Assembly: GCA_014656495.1 (NCBI GenBank)
Contig: BNCN01000022.1
Coordinates: forward strand, 36,536-100,535
Direction of reading: 5' to 3'
DNA: 64,000 bases
Origin: Comamonas sp. KCTC 72670
GTDB taxonomy: Bacteria; Myxococcota; Myxococcia; Myxococcales; Myxococcaceae
The position numbers and the translations under genes are program-made. A model generated the notes under the pieces. The model saw nothing but the letters and a program-made list of their open reading frames with translations, did not search any database and was not told the origin of the DNA. Below, in pieces: positions 25,133 to 33,416 of this stretch. Numbering within the stretch: the first letter of the stretch is position 1; each line of letters begins with the position of its first letter.

Positions 25133-27739
25133 ATGGGCTCCCCTTCGCTCGACCTCACGGGCGACACCGCCGCGCTGCTGCTCCGGAGTACGGGGCTTGT
25201 CTTCCTTCCCTCGGGGCCCCCGCCGGTTGACGCGCCGCAGGCGCGCGAGCAGGCCGTGGACGCGCTGGAGGCGGACCTCGCGGGGGTGGGGTACGTCGTC
25301 GCGAACGACCTGCGGAAGGCGCTGCTCGCGCTGCCCACCGAGGCCCTGGCGGCTTCGGGCCGCTTCCTCTACGACACCCTGGCGGCGACGGTGGGCCGCG
25401 ACCGCCCCTTCGTTCCCTTGTTCCGGAACTTCCCCGACAGCGTGCCTCACGACACCCATCGGCTGTACGTGCAGCGGGTGTTGGGCTGGCTGTTTCAATC
25501 GCCGGAGCAGCCCTGCCTCCACTGCGGCTCGCAGGGCACGGTGCGTGCGGTGTCGCCGTGCGCGCACCTGGTCTGCGACCGGTGTTACGACGGGCGTGAT
25601 TACGGCGCGTGCCCCATCTGCAACCGCCGCCTGTCGCCTTCGGAGCCGTTCCTCGAGCCCTCGGAGCTCAATCGCAACGGGGGCGCGTATCTCTGTCGGG
25701 CCAGCAGGCTGACGCGGCTGTCCCTGGGCACCGACCCGGAGGCCGTGGCGAGTCGCATGGTGCGGCACCTGGCGTCCCGGTCCTCCGTGCTGAGTCCGGC
25801 CGAGGTGGCGGCGCTGAAGCTGCTCGTCGCCTCCTTCGGGACGCGCATCCTGGACTGGCTCCCACCGCGCATCCCCGTCAAGGAGACCCTGGCGCACGTC
25901 ATGGGGCTCCTGCTTCGGGATGTCCGCACCACGGCAGACGTGCTGGCGCACGCGGCCACGCATGTGAAGACGGCCACGGACGTGCTCCGGGTGCTCGTCG
26001 CGTGGGCGGACGGCAACCCAGACCTGTCCGTCAAGGTGCCACTGAAGAGCCCTCCGCGTCCGGTGCGGCGCGCCGTCCTGCGGATGTTGGATGGCTTCTC
26101 CTCGCTGAACCTCACCGAGGACCTCCAGCGCCACCCGGGCCTGTGGAAGACCCAGGCGAAGCTCCTGCACGTCTTCGAGGAGTGGCAGCGCCATCCGAAG
26201 GTCGCGCTCGCGTTCGCCGTCCTGCGCGGGACGGTGGTGGCGCCGCAGACGCCCATGGGCGCCGCGGTGTTGGTGCTCGCCAACGAGCAGCCCGCGGCCT
26301 TCGAAAGGCAGGAGGTCGACGGGGGCGTGCGCCTGACTTTCCGTTCCTGGGCCTCGCAGGTCGAGGCGGCGTTGGGGGCGGGCGACATCCGGGGCGCGCT
26401 GCGGCTCCTCCGGCAGCGGCCCGGGGAGTTGTTGCGCCGGTTGGACCATGTGACCCGGTTGTCGCTAGCGCGGTCGGAGGGCGCCCCGCTCGAGCCGGAG
26501 CTGCTCGCGTCGCTCAAGGGCGTGCTGCCCCGGGCAACGCCCGCGATGTTGTTCGCCGTGGCGGCGCATCTGCGTCAGCGCCACAAGCCGTTCGCCCGGC
26601 GGGTGTTCTTCCCCAAGGGCGAGGCCACGCACGCCTGGGGCATGGAGGACCGGCGTCCCTTGCTCCCCGGTGACGCCATTGGCCAGCTCGTGGCGCCGCT
26701 GGAGCGGGAACTGTTGCGCCGCGCGGAGCGCCTGCCGTCCTTCCCCCTGGCGGTGCTCGACGAGGCCCTGTCCGACCTGCTGATGCCCATGTCGGAGAAG
26801 ACGGCCTCGCGGGCGCTGGTGGCCGTGCCGCGGGGGAGCCTGTTGCCACTGCCGGAAGGGCAGTTCCTGCGCTTCTTCGTCCATTGGACGGAGCCGAAGG
26901 ACACCCGGGTGGACCTGGACTTGTCGGTGGCCTTCTACGACAAGGATTGGTGGCTGGTGGACCTGTGTGACTTCACGAACCTGCGCCTGGCGGACGACGC
27001 CGCGGTGCATTCGGGGGACGTCACGTCGGGGCCGCTCCCGCTTGGGGGCGCCGAGTTCCTGGATGTCCATGCGCCGCGTTTGTTGGCGCAGGGCGTGCGC
27101 TACGCCATTCCGGTGGTGTTCTCCTTCAACAGCGTCTCGTTCGACCGCATGGAGGATGCGTTCGCGGGCTTCATGGTCCGGGACGGGGAGGGCGGGGCCC
27201 ACTTCGATGCCCGCGCGGTGGAGCAGCGCTTCGACTTGCAGGGGAAGGCGCAGATTTCGGTGCCGCTCGTCATCGACCTCGCGGAGAAGCAGCTCCGCTG
27301 GGTGGACGTGAAGGTCCCTCCCGAGGACGGCTTCCAGAGTGTGCGCCGCTCACGGGGCGAGCTCGCGCACCTCGGCAAGGACACCCTGGCCTACTTCGGC
27401 ACCGGCGCCCGGCCCACGCTCTGGCAGTTGGCCTGTCTCCATGCCGCCGCGCGCAGCCGCACGGTGCAGGTGCGGCGACGGGATGGCTCGGTGTCCGTGC
27501 TGAAGCGGGCCGAGGGCGAGGAGACCGCCGCCTTCCTGCGCCGGCTGCGGGGACTGGAGGCGGACGCCACCGCTGCTCACGTCACGCCTGGCACGGCGCC
27601 CGTGTTCTTCGCGGGGCTGACGGACGCCCCCGGGCTTCCCACGGGCAGCCAGGGTTATGCGCTGCGCTTCCTGAACACCTCCGCGGAGGAGGTCACCCGG
27701 CTGGGCGCGGGCGACCTGGTGTCGGCGCTGAAGGGGTGA
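25133..27739 (+). CDS. RING-finger protein with C-terminal TerD-like domain (MXAN_6230/SCO0854 type)
   Basis: The 868-residue cytosolic protein contains a textbook RING pattern: C128-x2-C131-x11-C143-x-H145-x2-C148-x2-C151-x8-C160-x2-C163. After a long helical region, residues about 585-690 (VDLDLSVAFYDKDWWLVDLCDF, AAVHSGDVTSGPLPLGGAEFLDV, FDRMEDAFAGFMVRDG) resemble the TerD stress-protein fold. I recall the family name MXAN_6230/SCO0854 RING-domain protein, shared by myxobacteria and streptomycetes. RING domains suggest ubiquitin-like ligation or protein binding, but no partner enzymes are adjacent. ATG 25133 is preferred, and GTG 25088 is an alternative start. Confidence 0.85.
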   Translation: MGSPSLDLTGDTAALLLRSTGLVFLPSGPPPVDAPQAREQAVDALEADLAGVGYVVANDLRKALLALPTEALAASGRFLYDTLAATVGRDRPFVPLFRNFPDSVPHDTHRLYVQRVLGWLFQSPEQPCLHCGSQGTVRAVSPCAHLVCDRCYDGRDYGACPICNRRLSPSEPFLEPSELNRNGGAYLCRASRLTRLSLGTDPEAVASRMVRHLASRSSVLSPAEVAALKLLVASFGTRILDWLPPRIPVKETLAHVMGLLLRDVRTTADVLAHAATHVKTATDVLRVLVAWADGNPDLSVKVPLKSPPRPVRRAVLRMLDGFSSLNLTEDLQRHPGLWKTQAKLLHVFEEWQRHPKVALAFAVLRGTVVAPQTPMGAAVLVLANEQPAAFERQEVDGGVRLTFRSWASQVEAALGAGDIRGALRLLRQRPGELLRRLDHVTRLSLARSEGAPLEPELLASLKGVLPRATPAMLFAVAAHLRQRHKPFARRVFFPKGEATHAWGMEDRRPLLPGDAIGQLVAPLERELLRRAERLPSFPLAVLDEALSDLLMPMSEKTASRALVAVPRGSLLPLPEGQFLRFFVHWTEPKDTRVDLDLSVAFYDKDWWLVDLCDFTNLRLADDAAVHSGDVTSGPLPLGGAEFLDVHAPRLLAQGVRYAIPVVFSFNSVSFDRMEDAFAGFMVRDGEGGAHFDARAVEQRFDLQGKAQISVPLVIDLAEKQLRWVDVKVPPEDGFQSVRRSRGELAHLGKDTLAYFGTGARPTLWQLACLHAAARSRTVQVRRRDGSVSVLKRAEGEETAAFLRRLRGLEADATAAHVTPGTAPVFFAGLTDAPGLPTGSQGYALRFLNTSAEEVTRLGAGDLVSALKG

Positions 27740-27752
27740 GCCTGTCCCGGCG

Positions 27753-28121
27753 TCAGGCCTCCGGTTCGTGGCACACCGCTTCGATGTTGTGCCCGTCGGG
27801 TCCGATGACGAACGCCGCGTAGTAGTTCGCGTGGTACCTCGGGCGCAGCCCGGGGGCCCCGTTGTCCTTGCCGCCCGCCTCCAGCGCCGCGCGATAGAAC
27901 GCATCGACCTGTTCCCGACTCTCGGCCATGAACGCCACGTGGAGGTGCGCCGGCTTCTCTTCGGTCGGAATGAGAATCAAGGAAGGGACACCCTTCCCCG
28001 CGAGTTCGATACCTTCGGCCACCTCCATGTGGACGGTGACGCCGAGCGGCTCGAGCGCCTTGAGGAAGAACGCCTTGCTTGCTGCATAGTCGCTGACGCC
28101 GAATTTGACGTGGTCGAACAT
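27753..28121 (-). CDS. VOC-superfamily protein
   Basis: The 122-residue protein matches the glyoxalase-like group: MFDHVKFGVSDYAASKAFFLKALEPLG at the start, HLHVAFMAESREQVDAFYRAALEAGG in the middle and YYAAFVIGPDGHNIEAVCHEP at the end, where the terminal Glu is a usual metal ligand. The ATG at 28121 is the family start. It is divergent from a glutathione-transferase-like gene, so a detoxification role for the pair is plausible. Confidence 0.88.
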   Translation of the reverse strand: MFDHVKFGVSDYAASKAFFLKALEPLGVTVHMEVAEGIELAGKGVPSLILIPTEEKPAHLHVAFMAESREQVDAFYRAALEAGGKDNGAPGLRPRYHANYYAAFVIGPDGHNIEAVCHEPEA

Positions 28122-28168
28122 GATGCTTCCTGACGTGAATGGGGCCGCGTGACGCGCGCCTGCTGAAA

Positions 28169-28197
28169 CAGCCTCCTGGGATGCTGCCAGGAGGCTG
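28169..28197. promoter_or_regulatory. Perfect inverted repeat in a divergent intergenic region
   Basis: CAGCCTCCTGG and CCAGGAGGCTG (11 bp each, 7-nt loop) lie between the divergent VOC and GST genes. A terminator is not expected between divergent starts, so an operator or an RNA hairpin in one leader is more likely. No T-tract is present. Confidence 0.4.
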
Positions 28198-28254
28198 CTG
28201 TTCTCGACATCCACGCAGCGTGGAAGGGCGACAATTGCCCACCGGAGATGCCAA

Positions 28255-28893
28255 ATGGCCGACAGGGTCCTCTACACCTTCGATTGGGTCCCCGAGCTGC
28301 CTCGGGGCTTTGTGCGGGACTTGCGCGTGCGGTGGGCGCTGGAAGAGGCCGGGCTGCCCTACCGGGTGCAGGGCGTGCCGTTCAAGAACCGCGGCGACCC
28401 ACACTTCGCGCACCAGCCGTTCGGCCAGGTGCCCTGGTTGACCGACGGGGACATCTCGATTTTCGAAAGCGGCGCCATCCTGCTGCACCTGGGGGAGCGG
28501 AGTCCGTCGCTGATGCCGGCCGACCCACGGTGCCGGGCGGAGACCCAGCAGTGGCTGTTCGCGGCGCTGAACTCCGTCGAGATGCCGGCCTTGCCGTGGG
28601 CGCTGTTCAAGTTCGCGGGTGACGAAGCAGACACGCCGGGACGGCGCCACCTGGAGAAGTTCCTCGCGCTGCGGTTGGGGCACATGGAGCCGGTGCTGGC
28701 GGCGCGTGAATGGCTGGTGGGCCCCTTCACCCTCGCGGACATCGCCATGGCCGACGTGCTCCGCCTCGTCGACCGCTTCGACGGGTTGGCCGCGTACCCC
28801 GCCTGTCGCGCGTACGTCGCCCGCGCCACGGGGCGGCCCGCGTTTCAGAAGGCGCACGCGGACCAGATGGCGCACTTCGCCGCGGCGGACTGA
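28255..28893 (+). CDS. Glutathione S-transferase family protein
   Basis: The 212-residue protein has an N-terminal thioredoxin-like domain (VRWALEEAGLPYRVQGVPFKN, FGQVPWLTDGDISIFESGAILLHLGE) with the conserved cis-Pro and the ES pair that binds glutathione, and a C-terminal helical domain (FTLADIAMADVLRLVD, the N-capping motif). It should be a cytosolic conjugating or reducing enzyme with unknown substrate. It is divergent from a VOC gene. Confidence 0.9.
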   Translation: MADRVLYTFDWVPELPRGFVRDLRVRWALEEAGLPYRVQGVPFKNRGDPHFAHQPFGQVPWLTDGDISIFESGAILLHLGERSPSLMPADPRCRAETQQWLFAALNSVEMPALPWALFKFAGDEADTPGRRHLEKFLALRLGHMEPVLAAREWLVGPFTLADIAMADVLRLVDRFDGLAAYPACRAYVARATGRPAFQKAHADQMAHFAAAD

Positions 28894-28935
28894 GCCGCTG
28901 CGCGTCTGCGCCGTGGCGTAGGGGCTGACAGCCCG

Positions 28936-28959
28936 CTCCCTGGAAGTTTGAACAGGGAG
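28936..28959 (+). terminator. Weak stem-loop after the GST gene
   Basis: CTCCCTG and CAGGGAG pair across a 10-nt loop about 40 bp past the GST stop. No U-tract follows. The right arm could alternatively pair with CTCCCCTGTTC at 29002-29012, so two exclusive folds are possible. Confidence 0.3.
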
Positions 28960-29074
28960 TGGATGCCTGTGATTGAGCGTTGGACATCTTCGGGGCGGGG
29001 GCTCCCCTGTTCACGGAAATCCTGACATATCGGCGCCATCCTGAATGCTTCAGGAGAGTCTCTGGAGGTTTGTG

Positions 29075-30712
29075 GTGGCATTGAATGTCTTCAGACGAGG
29101 CGCGTTCCTGTTCCTGGGCTCTGTTTCACTGTTCGCGACAGGGGCCTGCGGGCCCGGAGAGGCGGGGCTCGAGGTGGCGGAGGCCGGCGCTTCGCGTCAG
29201 GCGTTGTCGACCATCAGCCACCGGAGCAGCTCCACGGCCAGCGCGACGAGCACGACGTCCCTGACCTTGGGACGGCCTTCGGGCGTGGTGGCGGGAGACG
29301 TGCTCCTCGCCCGGCTCATCAACCGGAATCAAGTGGGCGCGGCGGTGACGGCCCCCGCGGGCTGGACGTTCCTCCGCTCTGACGAGAGCGCGTCGCAGCT
29401 CAAGGCCTGGGTCTACTACAAGGTCGCGAGCGGCTCCGAGCCCGCGAGCTACACGTTCGGCATCGTTCCTCCGGAAGGCGCCAGGAACAACGTCGCGGGG
29501 AGCATCTCCGCCTTCTCCGGGGTGGATGCGGCCAATCCCATTGATACGCACAGCGGTCAGAAGAACGGGCTCATGCCGAACTTCAACACGCCCCCCATCA
29601 CCACCAGCTCACCCCAGGGGCTGGCGGTCTGGTTCGGCTCGCAAATCTGGACGGGCTCGGCGTGCCCCGCGAGCCCCATTGTTCCGCCTGCTGGCTTCAC
29701 CGAGGCGTTCGAGACGTGTCTGGTCTCCTCGTCCACGGGAGTCATCTACAACATGGCCCACCAGGCCCTGGGCGCGGCGGGGGCGCATCCGGCGTTCAAC
29801 GGCAGCTCGCCGTATCCCAACACCAACACCGCGCAGGTCGTGGCGCTGCGTGCCGCCGGAGCGCCGGCGTGCACCGTGGGGGATACCTTCTCCAGCACCT
29901 ACACGACGGTGGGCACGGTGGCGTCCCCGGACGTCATCGAGCCGTCGGGCATCGCCGCCAGCCGCGTCACCCCGGGCGTGCTCTACGTCCACAACGAGGA
30001 CACCACCACGGTGGTCGCCATCAGCACCACCAACGCGGGCACGCTGGGCACCTTCAACGTGGCCAACGTGACGCCCGCGGACTGGGAGGACGTCGCCACC
30101 GGGCCGTGCCCGTCTGGCTCGTGCATCTTCATGGGGGACATCGGCCGCGCCAGCGCCAACTTCCCCGTGCCGCCGAACCAGTTCGCCGTCTATCGCATCC
30201 CGGAGCCGAACATCGGCGCGGGGCAGACGAGCGGCCCGCTCCTGGCGGAGGCCTTCCCCTTCGTGTACCCGGACGGCGGGAAGGACGCCGAGTCCATCAT
30301 GGTGCACCCCTCGACGGGGGACATCTACGTCATCACCAAGCACTCGGAGGGGTTGAGCAGGGTCTACAAGTTCCCCACGCCGCTGCCCGCGCCGGGGACG
30401 TTGTCCACGCTGCGCTTCGTGTCGAACCTCCAACTGCCCGTCACGGACGACCCCAACTTCGCCCGCGCCACCTCGGCGGCCATCCACCCGTGCGCGGAGC
30501 GGTTCCTGCTGCGCACCTACCGCAAGGTCTACGAGTTCCGCGCGGCGACGGGCGCCGGCTTCGAGACGGCCTTCGCGGCCACGCCCGTGTCGTTGACGGA
30601 CACGGTGGAAGGGCAGGGGGAGGCCATCGAGTACCAGGCGGACGGCGCGGGTTACTTCACGATGAGCGAGAGCCCCGTGCCGACCCGGCTGAAGCGCGTC
30701 GCACGGCAGTAG
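29075..30712 (+). CDS. Secreted protein with beta-sandwich and beta-propeller-like regions
   Basis: The protein has about 545 residues. The N-terminus (AFLFLGSVSLFATGACGPGE) is an export signal with a lipobox-like cysteine. Residues about 40-230 form a Ser/Thr-rich beta region (GRPSGVVAGDVLLARLINR, APAGWTFLRSDES, SISAFSGVDAANPIDTHSG) seen in extracellular proteins of many environmental bacteria. The C-terminal half (SGIAASRVTPGVLYVHNED, DWEDVATGPCPSGSCIFMGDIG, DAESIMVHPSTGDIYVITK) looks like a beta-propeller. No catalytic motif is seen. The GTG at 29075 is chosen because GGAGG at 29064 is well spaced. Other in-frame starts exist at 29045 and 29072. Confidence 0.75.
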   Translation: MALNVFRRGAFLFLGSVSLFATGACGPGEAGLEVAEAGASRQALSTISHRSSSTASATSTTSLTLGRPSGVVAGDVLLARLINRNQVGAAVTAPAGWTFLRSDESASQLKAWVYYKVASGSEPASYTFGIVPPEGARNNVAGSISAFSGVDAANPIDTHSGQKNGLMPNFNTPPITTSSPQGLAVWFGSQIWTGSACPASPIVPPAGFTEAFETCLVSSSTGVIYNMAHQALGAAGAHPAFNGSSPYPNTNTAQVVALRAAGAPACTVGDTFSSTYTTVGTVASPDVIEPSGIAASRVTPGVLYVHNEDTTTVVAISTTNAGTLGTFNVANVTPADWEDVATGPCPSGSCIFMGDIGRASANFPVPPNQFAVYRIPEPNIGAGQTSGPLLAEAFPFVYPDGGKDAESIMVHPSTGDIYVITKHSEGLSRVYKFPTPLPAPGTLSTLRFVSNLQLPVTDDPNFARATSAAIHPCAERFLLRTYRKVYEFRAATGAGFETAFAATPVSLTDTVEGQGEAIEYQADGAGYFTMSESPVPTRLKRVARQ

Positions 30713-30775
30713 CGGGGCGGGGGCCCTCTCCTCGGAAGGCACGGGGGCGGGCCTCGCCTTGGTCGCGAGGTGGCG

Positions 30776-31237
30776 TCAGGGGGCCTCCACGGCGTGCTCG
30801 AGCTGCTTCTGTCCCTGGGGCACCGTGAAGCGGGCGTCATCCCGCGGGATGGCGTCCTTCTGGAGGTTCCCGAAGTCTCCCTGGTGGCGGGGGAAGCCGA
30901 GGTCCATCACCACCTCGTTTCCCTTCAGGAAGACGAGCAGGCATTCCGTGTCGTAGACCTCCCGGGCGCCGGACCAGTCCATGCCCAGTCTTTTCTTGAT
31001 CAGCTCTTCACCGACATAGGGCGTGAAGACGTAGAGCGCGTCCCAGTCGAAGTCCGTCACTTCGGCCATGTGGAAGGTGCCACCTGTCTCCGAAGCGGAG
31101 CGCACGCGCTGCTCCAGCTTCGCGGAGAGGGCCTCGCGTGCCTTGCTCTTGCCGCAGCCGAACAGCCCCACGCTCCAGGTGAGCAGCACGACCGCCGCAA
31201 TCGCTACCGTGCCTCCGGGTATCCCCTGTCTTTGCAT
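30776..31237 (-). CDS. Small lipoprotein, unknown function
   Basis: The 153-residue protein has a lipoprotein signal (AIAAVVLLTWSVGLFGCGK, lipobox LFGC). The mature part is soluble (DFDWDALYVFTPYVGEELIKKRLGMDW, LLVFLKGNEVVMDLGFPRHQGDF) and resembles small myxobacterial lipoproteins with an interrupted alpha/beta fold. No motif is recognised. Convergent with the upstream secreted-protein gene. Confidence 0.75.
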   Translation of the reverse strand: MQRQGIPGGTVAIAAVVLLTWSVGLFGCGKSKAREALSAKLEQRVRSASETGGTFHMAEVTDFDWDALYVFTPYVGEELIKKRLGMDWSGAREVYDTECLLVFLKGNEVVMDLGFPRHQGDFGNLQKDAIPRDDARFTVPQGQKQLEHAVEAP

Positions 31238-31263
31238 GGGCGTCAGTCTACCTGTTCGTCTGT

Positions 31264-31731
31264 CTAGAAACCCCGAATCAGGGGCCGGCCGACGGACATC
31301 GCGGGCCAGGGGATGGCGAAGGCGATGAGCAGCGCGGCGATGAGCAGCCCGATGGCCCAGGTGCGGTGACGCTGCCGGGCGGGGCCGTCCCGCCGGGACA
31401 TGGCCGAGGCCGCGTGGGCCGCCGTGAGGGCCAGGAGCATCATCAACGGGTGGTCCAGTCCGAAGAAGCGCAGCTGGCTGATGCCCATGTTCATCCGGAA
31501 GGCCTCGAGGCTGCGAGGTGTGAGCGGGCTGAGCGCGAAGTAGAGCGTCATCCCGAGCAGCATCTGCAAATCGAAGACGGAGACGAAGGCGAGCTGGACG
31601 CGGCGGTCCACGGCCGTCCAGGCCCGGCTCCGGAGCCAGCCTGTCAGCGACCTGGAGAGCGCGAGCACCCCCAGCAGCACCACGCCCCAGCGCAGCCAGG
31701 AGTGGAGGAGCAGGACCCCGGAATACAGCAT
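31264..31731 (-). CDS. Four-helix membrane protein
   Basis: The 155-residue protein has four hydrophobic helices, beginning MLYSGVLLLHSWLRWGVVLLGVL. Histidines lie in or near helices (LLHSWLRW, FGLDHPLMMLLALTAAHAASAM, RHRTWAIGLL), which could ligate heme as in small b-type cytochromes, but this is speculative. It starts 4 bp after the stop of the c-type cytochrome lipoprotein gene, so the two are co-transcribed and likely both belong to electron transfer. Confidence 0.7.
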   Translation of the reverse strand: MLYSGVLLLHSWLRWGVVLLGVLALSRSLTGWLRSRAWTAVDRRVQLAFVSVFDLQMLLGMTLYFALSPLTPRSLEAFRMNMGISQLRFFGLDHPLMMLLALTAAHAASAMSRRDGPARQRHRTWAIGLLIAALLIAFAIPWPAMSVGRPLIRGF

Positions 31732-31735
31732 GGCG

Positions 31736-32788
31736 TCATCCGCCCTTCTTGGCCGCGGGCATGGACTCAATCCACCGTTGGATGAGCGCCCGGCCGTGTT
31801 CATCCACCACCCGCGTCCCCAGCGGCGGCATCTGGATGGCGCCACCGCGCTGGCTCATGCGGTGGAGCACGGAGCTGCGCGCCACGTCACCGGGGGCCAC
31901 GCGCTGCGAGGTGTCACCGAACAAGCCCGACGTCTGGAAGAACGCCTTCACGTCCACCGACGTGCGCCACGTGTCCGTGGCCTGCACCGTGCCGAGCTCG
32001 GCGGCCTCCAGGCGCACGTGAAGTCCGGAGCTGCTGCCCAGCGCCATGCGGTTGGCGCTGTGGCACGACACGCCGCAGTTCATGTGCAGGTACCCCAGCG
32101 CGGCCTGCTCCACCGGCGTGCCGGGAATCCGGGGGACTTCCTTCGGCGGGTGGCTCAGCAGCCCTTCCTCCACCAGCTTCGACAGCGTGAGCCCGCGCGC
32201 GTCCTCGTGGGCCAGGGCCACGGCCTCGAAGCCGAGCACCTCGTCCGCGCGCCCGCGATGGCAGGACTGGCAGTCCACCTGGCTGGGGATTTCGTATTCC
32301 TCCGTGCCGGGCACGTTCTTCTCGCCGCCCGTCAATTCGAGCGCCGTCTTCTGGTCATCGCTCCAGCGGTAGGTGGTGCGCAGCCAACTCCCGTCAGGCC
32401 GCTTCCAGAGGAAGCGCGTCTCGATGCGCCGCCCCTTCCAGCGGAACTCCTTCCAGAGCTTCGTGCCCACGGGAAAGCGCCACTCGTCGGCGTTCGCCGT
32501 GTCCACCTTCGTGCCCGGGGGCAGGTGGATGAAGCGCACCTTGTCCAGCCCGTCGCTCCAGAGCTGGAGGCCGGGCTCGTAGGGGCGGACGTCGGTGGGA
32601 ATCGCCTTGTCCGCCCACCCGGTGCCGCCTTCGCCGTAGAGCCCCGTGCAAGCCAGGTGCTGGAGCTCCTGGCACCGGACGCCACCGTTCTCCTCCTTCC
32701 ACCCCCCTTCGGCGGGGGCCCGGGTGCAGCCTCCGGCGGCGGACACGGTGATGGTGAGCAGCACGGCACTCCAGCGGGGAGCGGACAT
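31736..32788 (-). CDS. SO2930-like diheme c-type cytochrome lipoprotein
   Basis: The 350-residue protein has a lipobox (TVSAAGGC) and two probable heme-binding sites: CQSCH, and CGVSCH with an extra residue. Segments such as YEPGLQLWSDGLDKVRFIHLPPGTKVD and EWRFPVGTKLWKEFRW are typical of the SO2930/HNE_0200 group. PPLGTRVVDEHGRALIQRWIESM at the end resembles the distal-methionine region of cytochrome c. It should be a membrane-tethered periplasmic electron carrier. It follows a RegB/RegA-type pair in the same direction, suggesting redox-controlled expression. Confidence 0.82.
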   Translation of the reverse strand: MSAPRWSAVLLTITVSAAGGCTRAPAEGGWKEENGGVRCQELQHLACTGLYGEGGTGWADKAIPTDVRPYEPGLQLWSDGLDKVRFIHLPPGTKVDTANADEWRFPVGTKLWKEFRWKGRRIETRFLWKRPDGSWLRTTYRWSDDQKTALELTGGEKNVPGTEEYEIPSQVDCQSCHRGRADEVLGFEAVALAHEDARGLTLSKLVEEGLLSHPPKEVPRIPGTPVEQAALGYLHMNCGVSCHSANRMALGSSSGLHVRLEAAELGTVQATDTWRTSVDVKAFFQTSGLFGDTSQRVAPGDVARSSVLHRMSQRGGAIQMPPLGTRVVDEHGRALIQRWIESMPAAKKGG

Positions 32789-32864
32789 CGAACCTCCTGA
32801 CAGGGCCTACCCTAACGGTTCCGGGCTGGCGCTTCGTGCGTCTTGCTGACGCACCCCGCGCCGC

Positions 32865-33416
32865 TCATTGGGGGACGGGATACTTGGCCAGCTTGCGTTG
32901 CAGGCTCCGGCGCTGGATGCGCAGCAGCCGGGCCGCCTGGGAGATGTTGCCGCCGCAGTCCGCGAGCACGCGCTGGATGTGCTCCCACTCCGCGCGCGCC
33001 AGGGACGGCACCTCGTGGGTGAGCGCGGCCTCCTGGCCCGAGGGCAGGGTGGCGCCCGCGAAGGCGAGCAGGATGTCATCCACGTCCGCGGGCTTGGCCA
33101 GGTAGTGCGTGGCCCCGCGCCGCACGGCTTCCACCGCCGTGGCGATGCTGCCGTAGCCCGTGAGCACGACGATGATGGTGTTCGCGTCCAGCGCCTTCAG
33201 CTCGCGCACCAGGTCCAGGCCGGAGCCATCCGGCAGCCGCAGGTCCACGACGGCATGACTCGGGCGGAACGCGCGGGCGGCCTCCGGCGCTTCCGCCGCG
33301 CTGGCGGCGCCCTGGGCCTCGAAGCCATGCCGCACGAAGGCGCGCACCAGTCGCTCGCGGAAGCGCGCGTCGTCGTCGATGACGAGCACCCGGAGCGGCG
33401 TCTCACCCGGTGGCAT
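32865..33416 (-). CDS. RegA/PrrA/ActR-type response regulator
   Basis: The 183-residue protein has a receiver domain with the acidic triad D14-D16 (VLVIDDDARF), phosphoacceptor D58 (AVVDLRLPDGSGLDLV), TGYGSIATAVEAVRRGATHYLAKP and a C-terminal Fis-type HTH (NISQAARLLRIQRRSLQRKLAKYPV). This is the layout of RegA-class global redox regulators. The gene overlaps the 3' end of its kinase by 14 bp, so they are coupled. The cytochrome gene immediately downstream is a plausible target. Confidence 0.92.
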   Translation of the reverse strand: MPPGETPLRVLVIDDDARFRERLVRAFVRHGFEAQGAASAAEAPEAARAFRPSHAVVDLRLPDGSGLDLVRELKALDANTIIVVLTGYGSIATAVEAVRRGATHYLAKPADVDDILLAFAGATLPSGQEAALTHEVPSLARAEWEHIQRVLADCGGNISQAARLLRIQRRSLQRKLAKYPVPQ

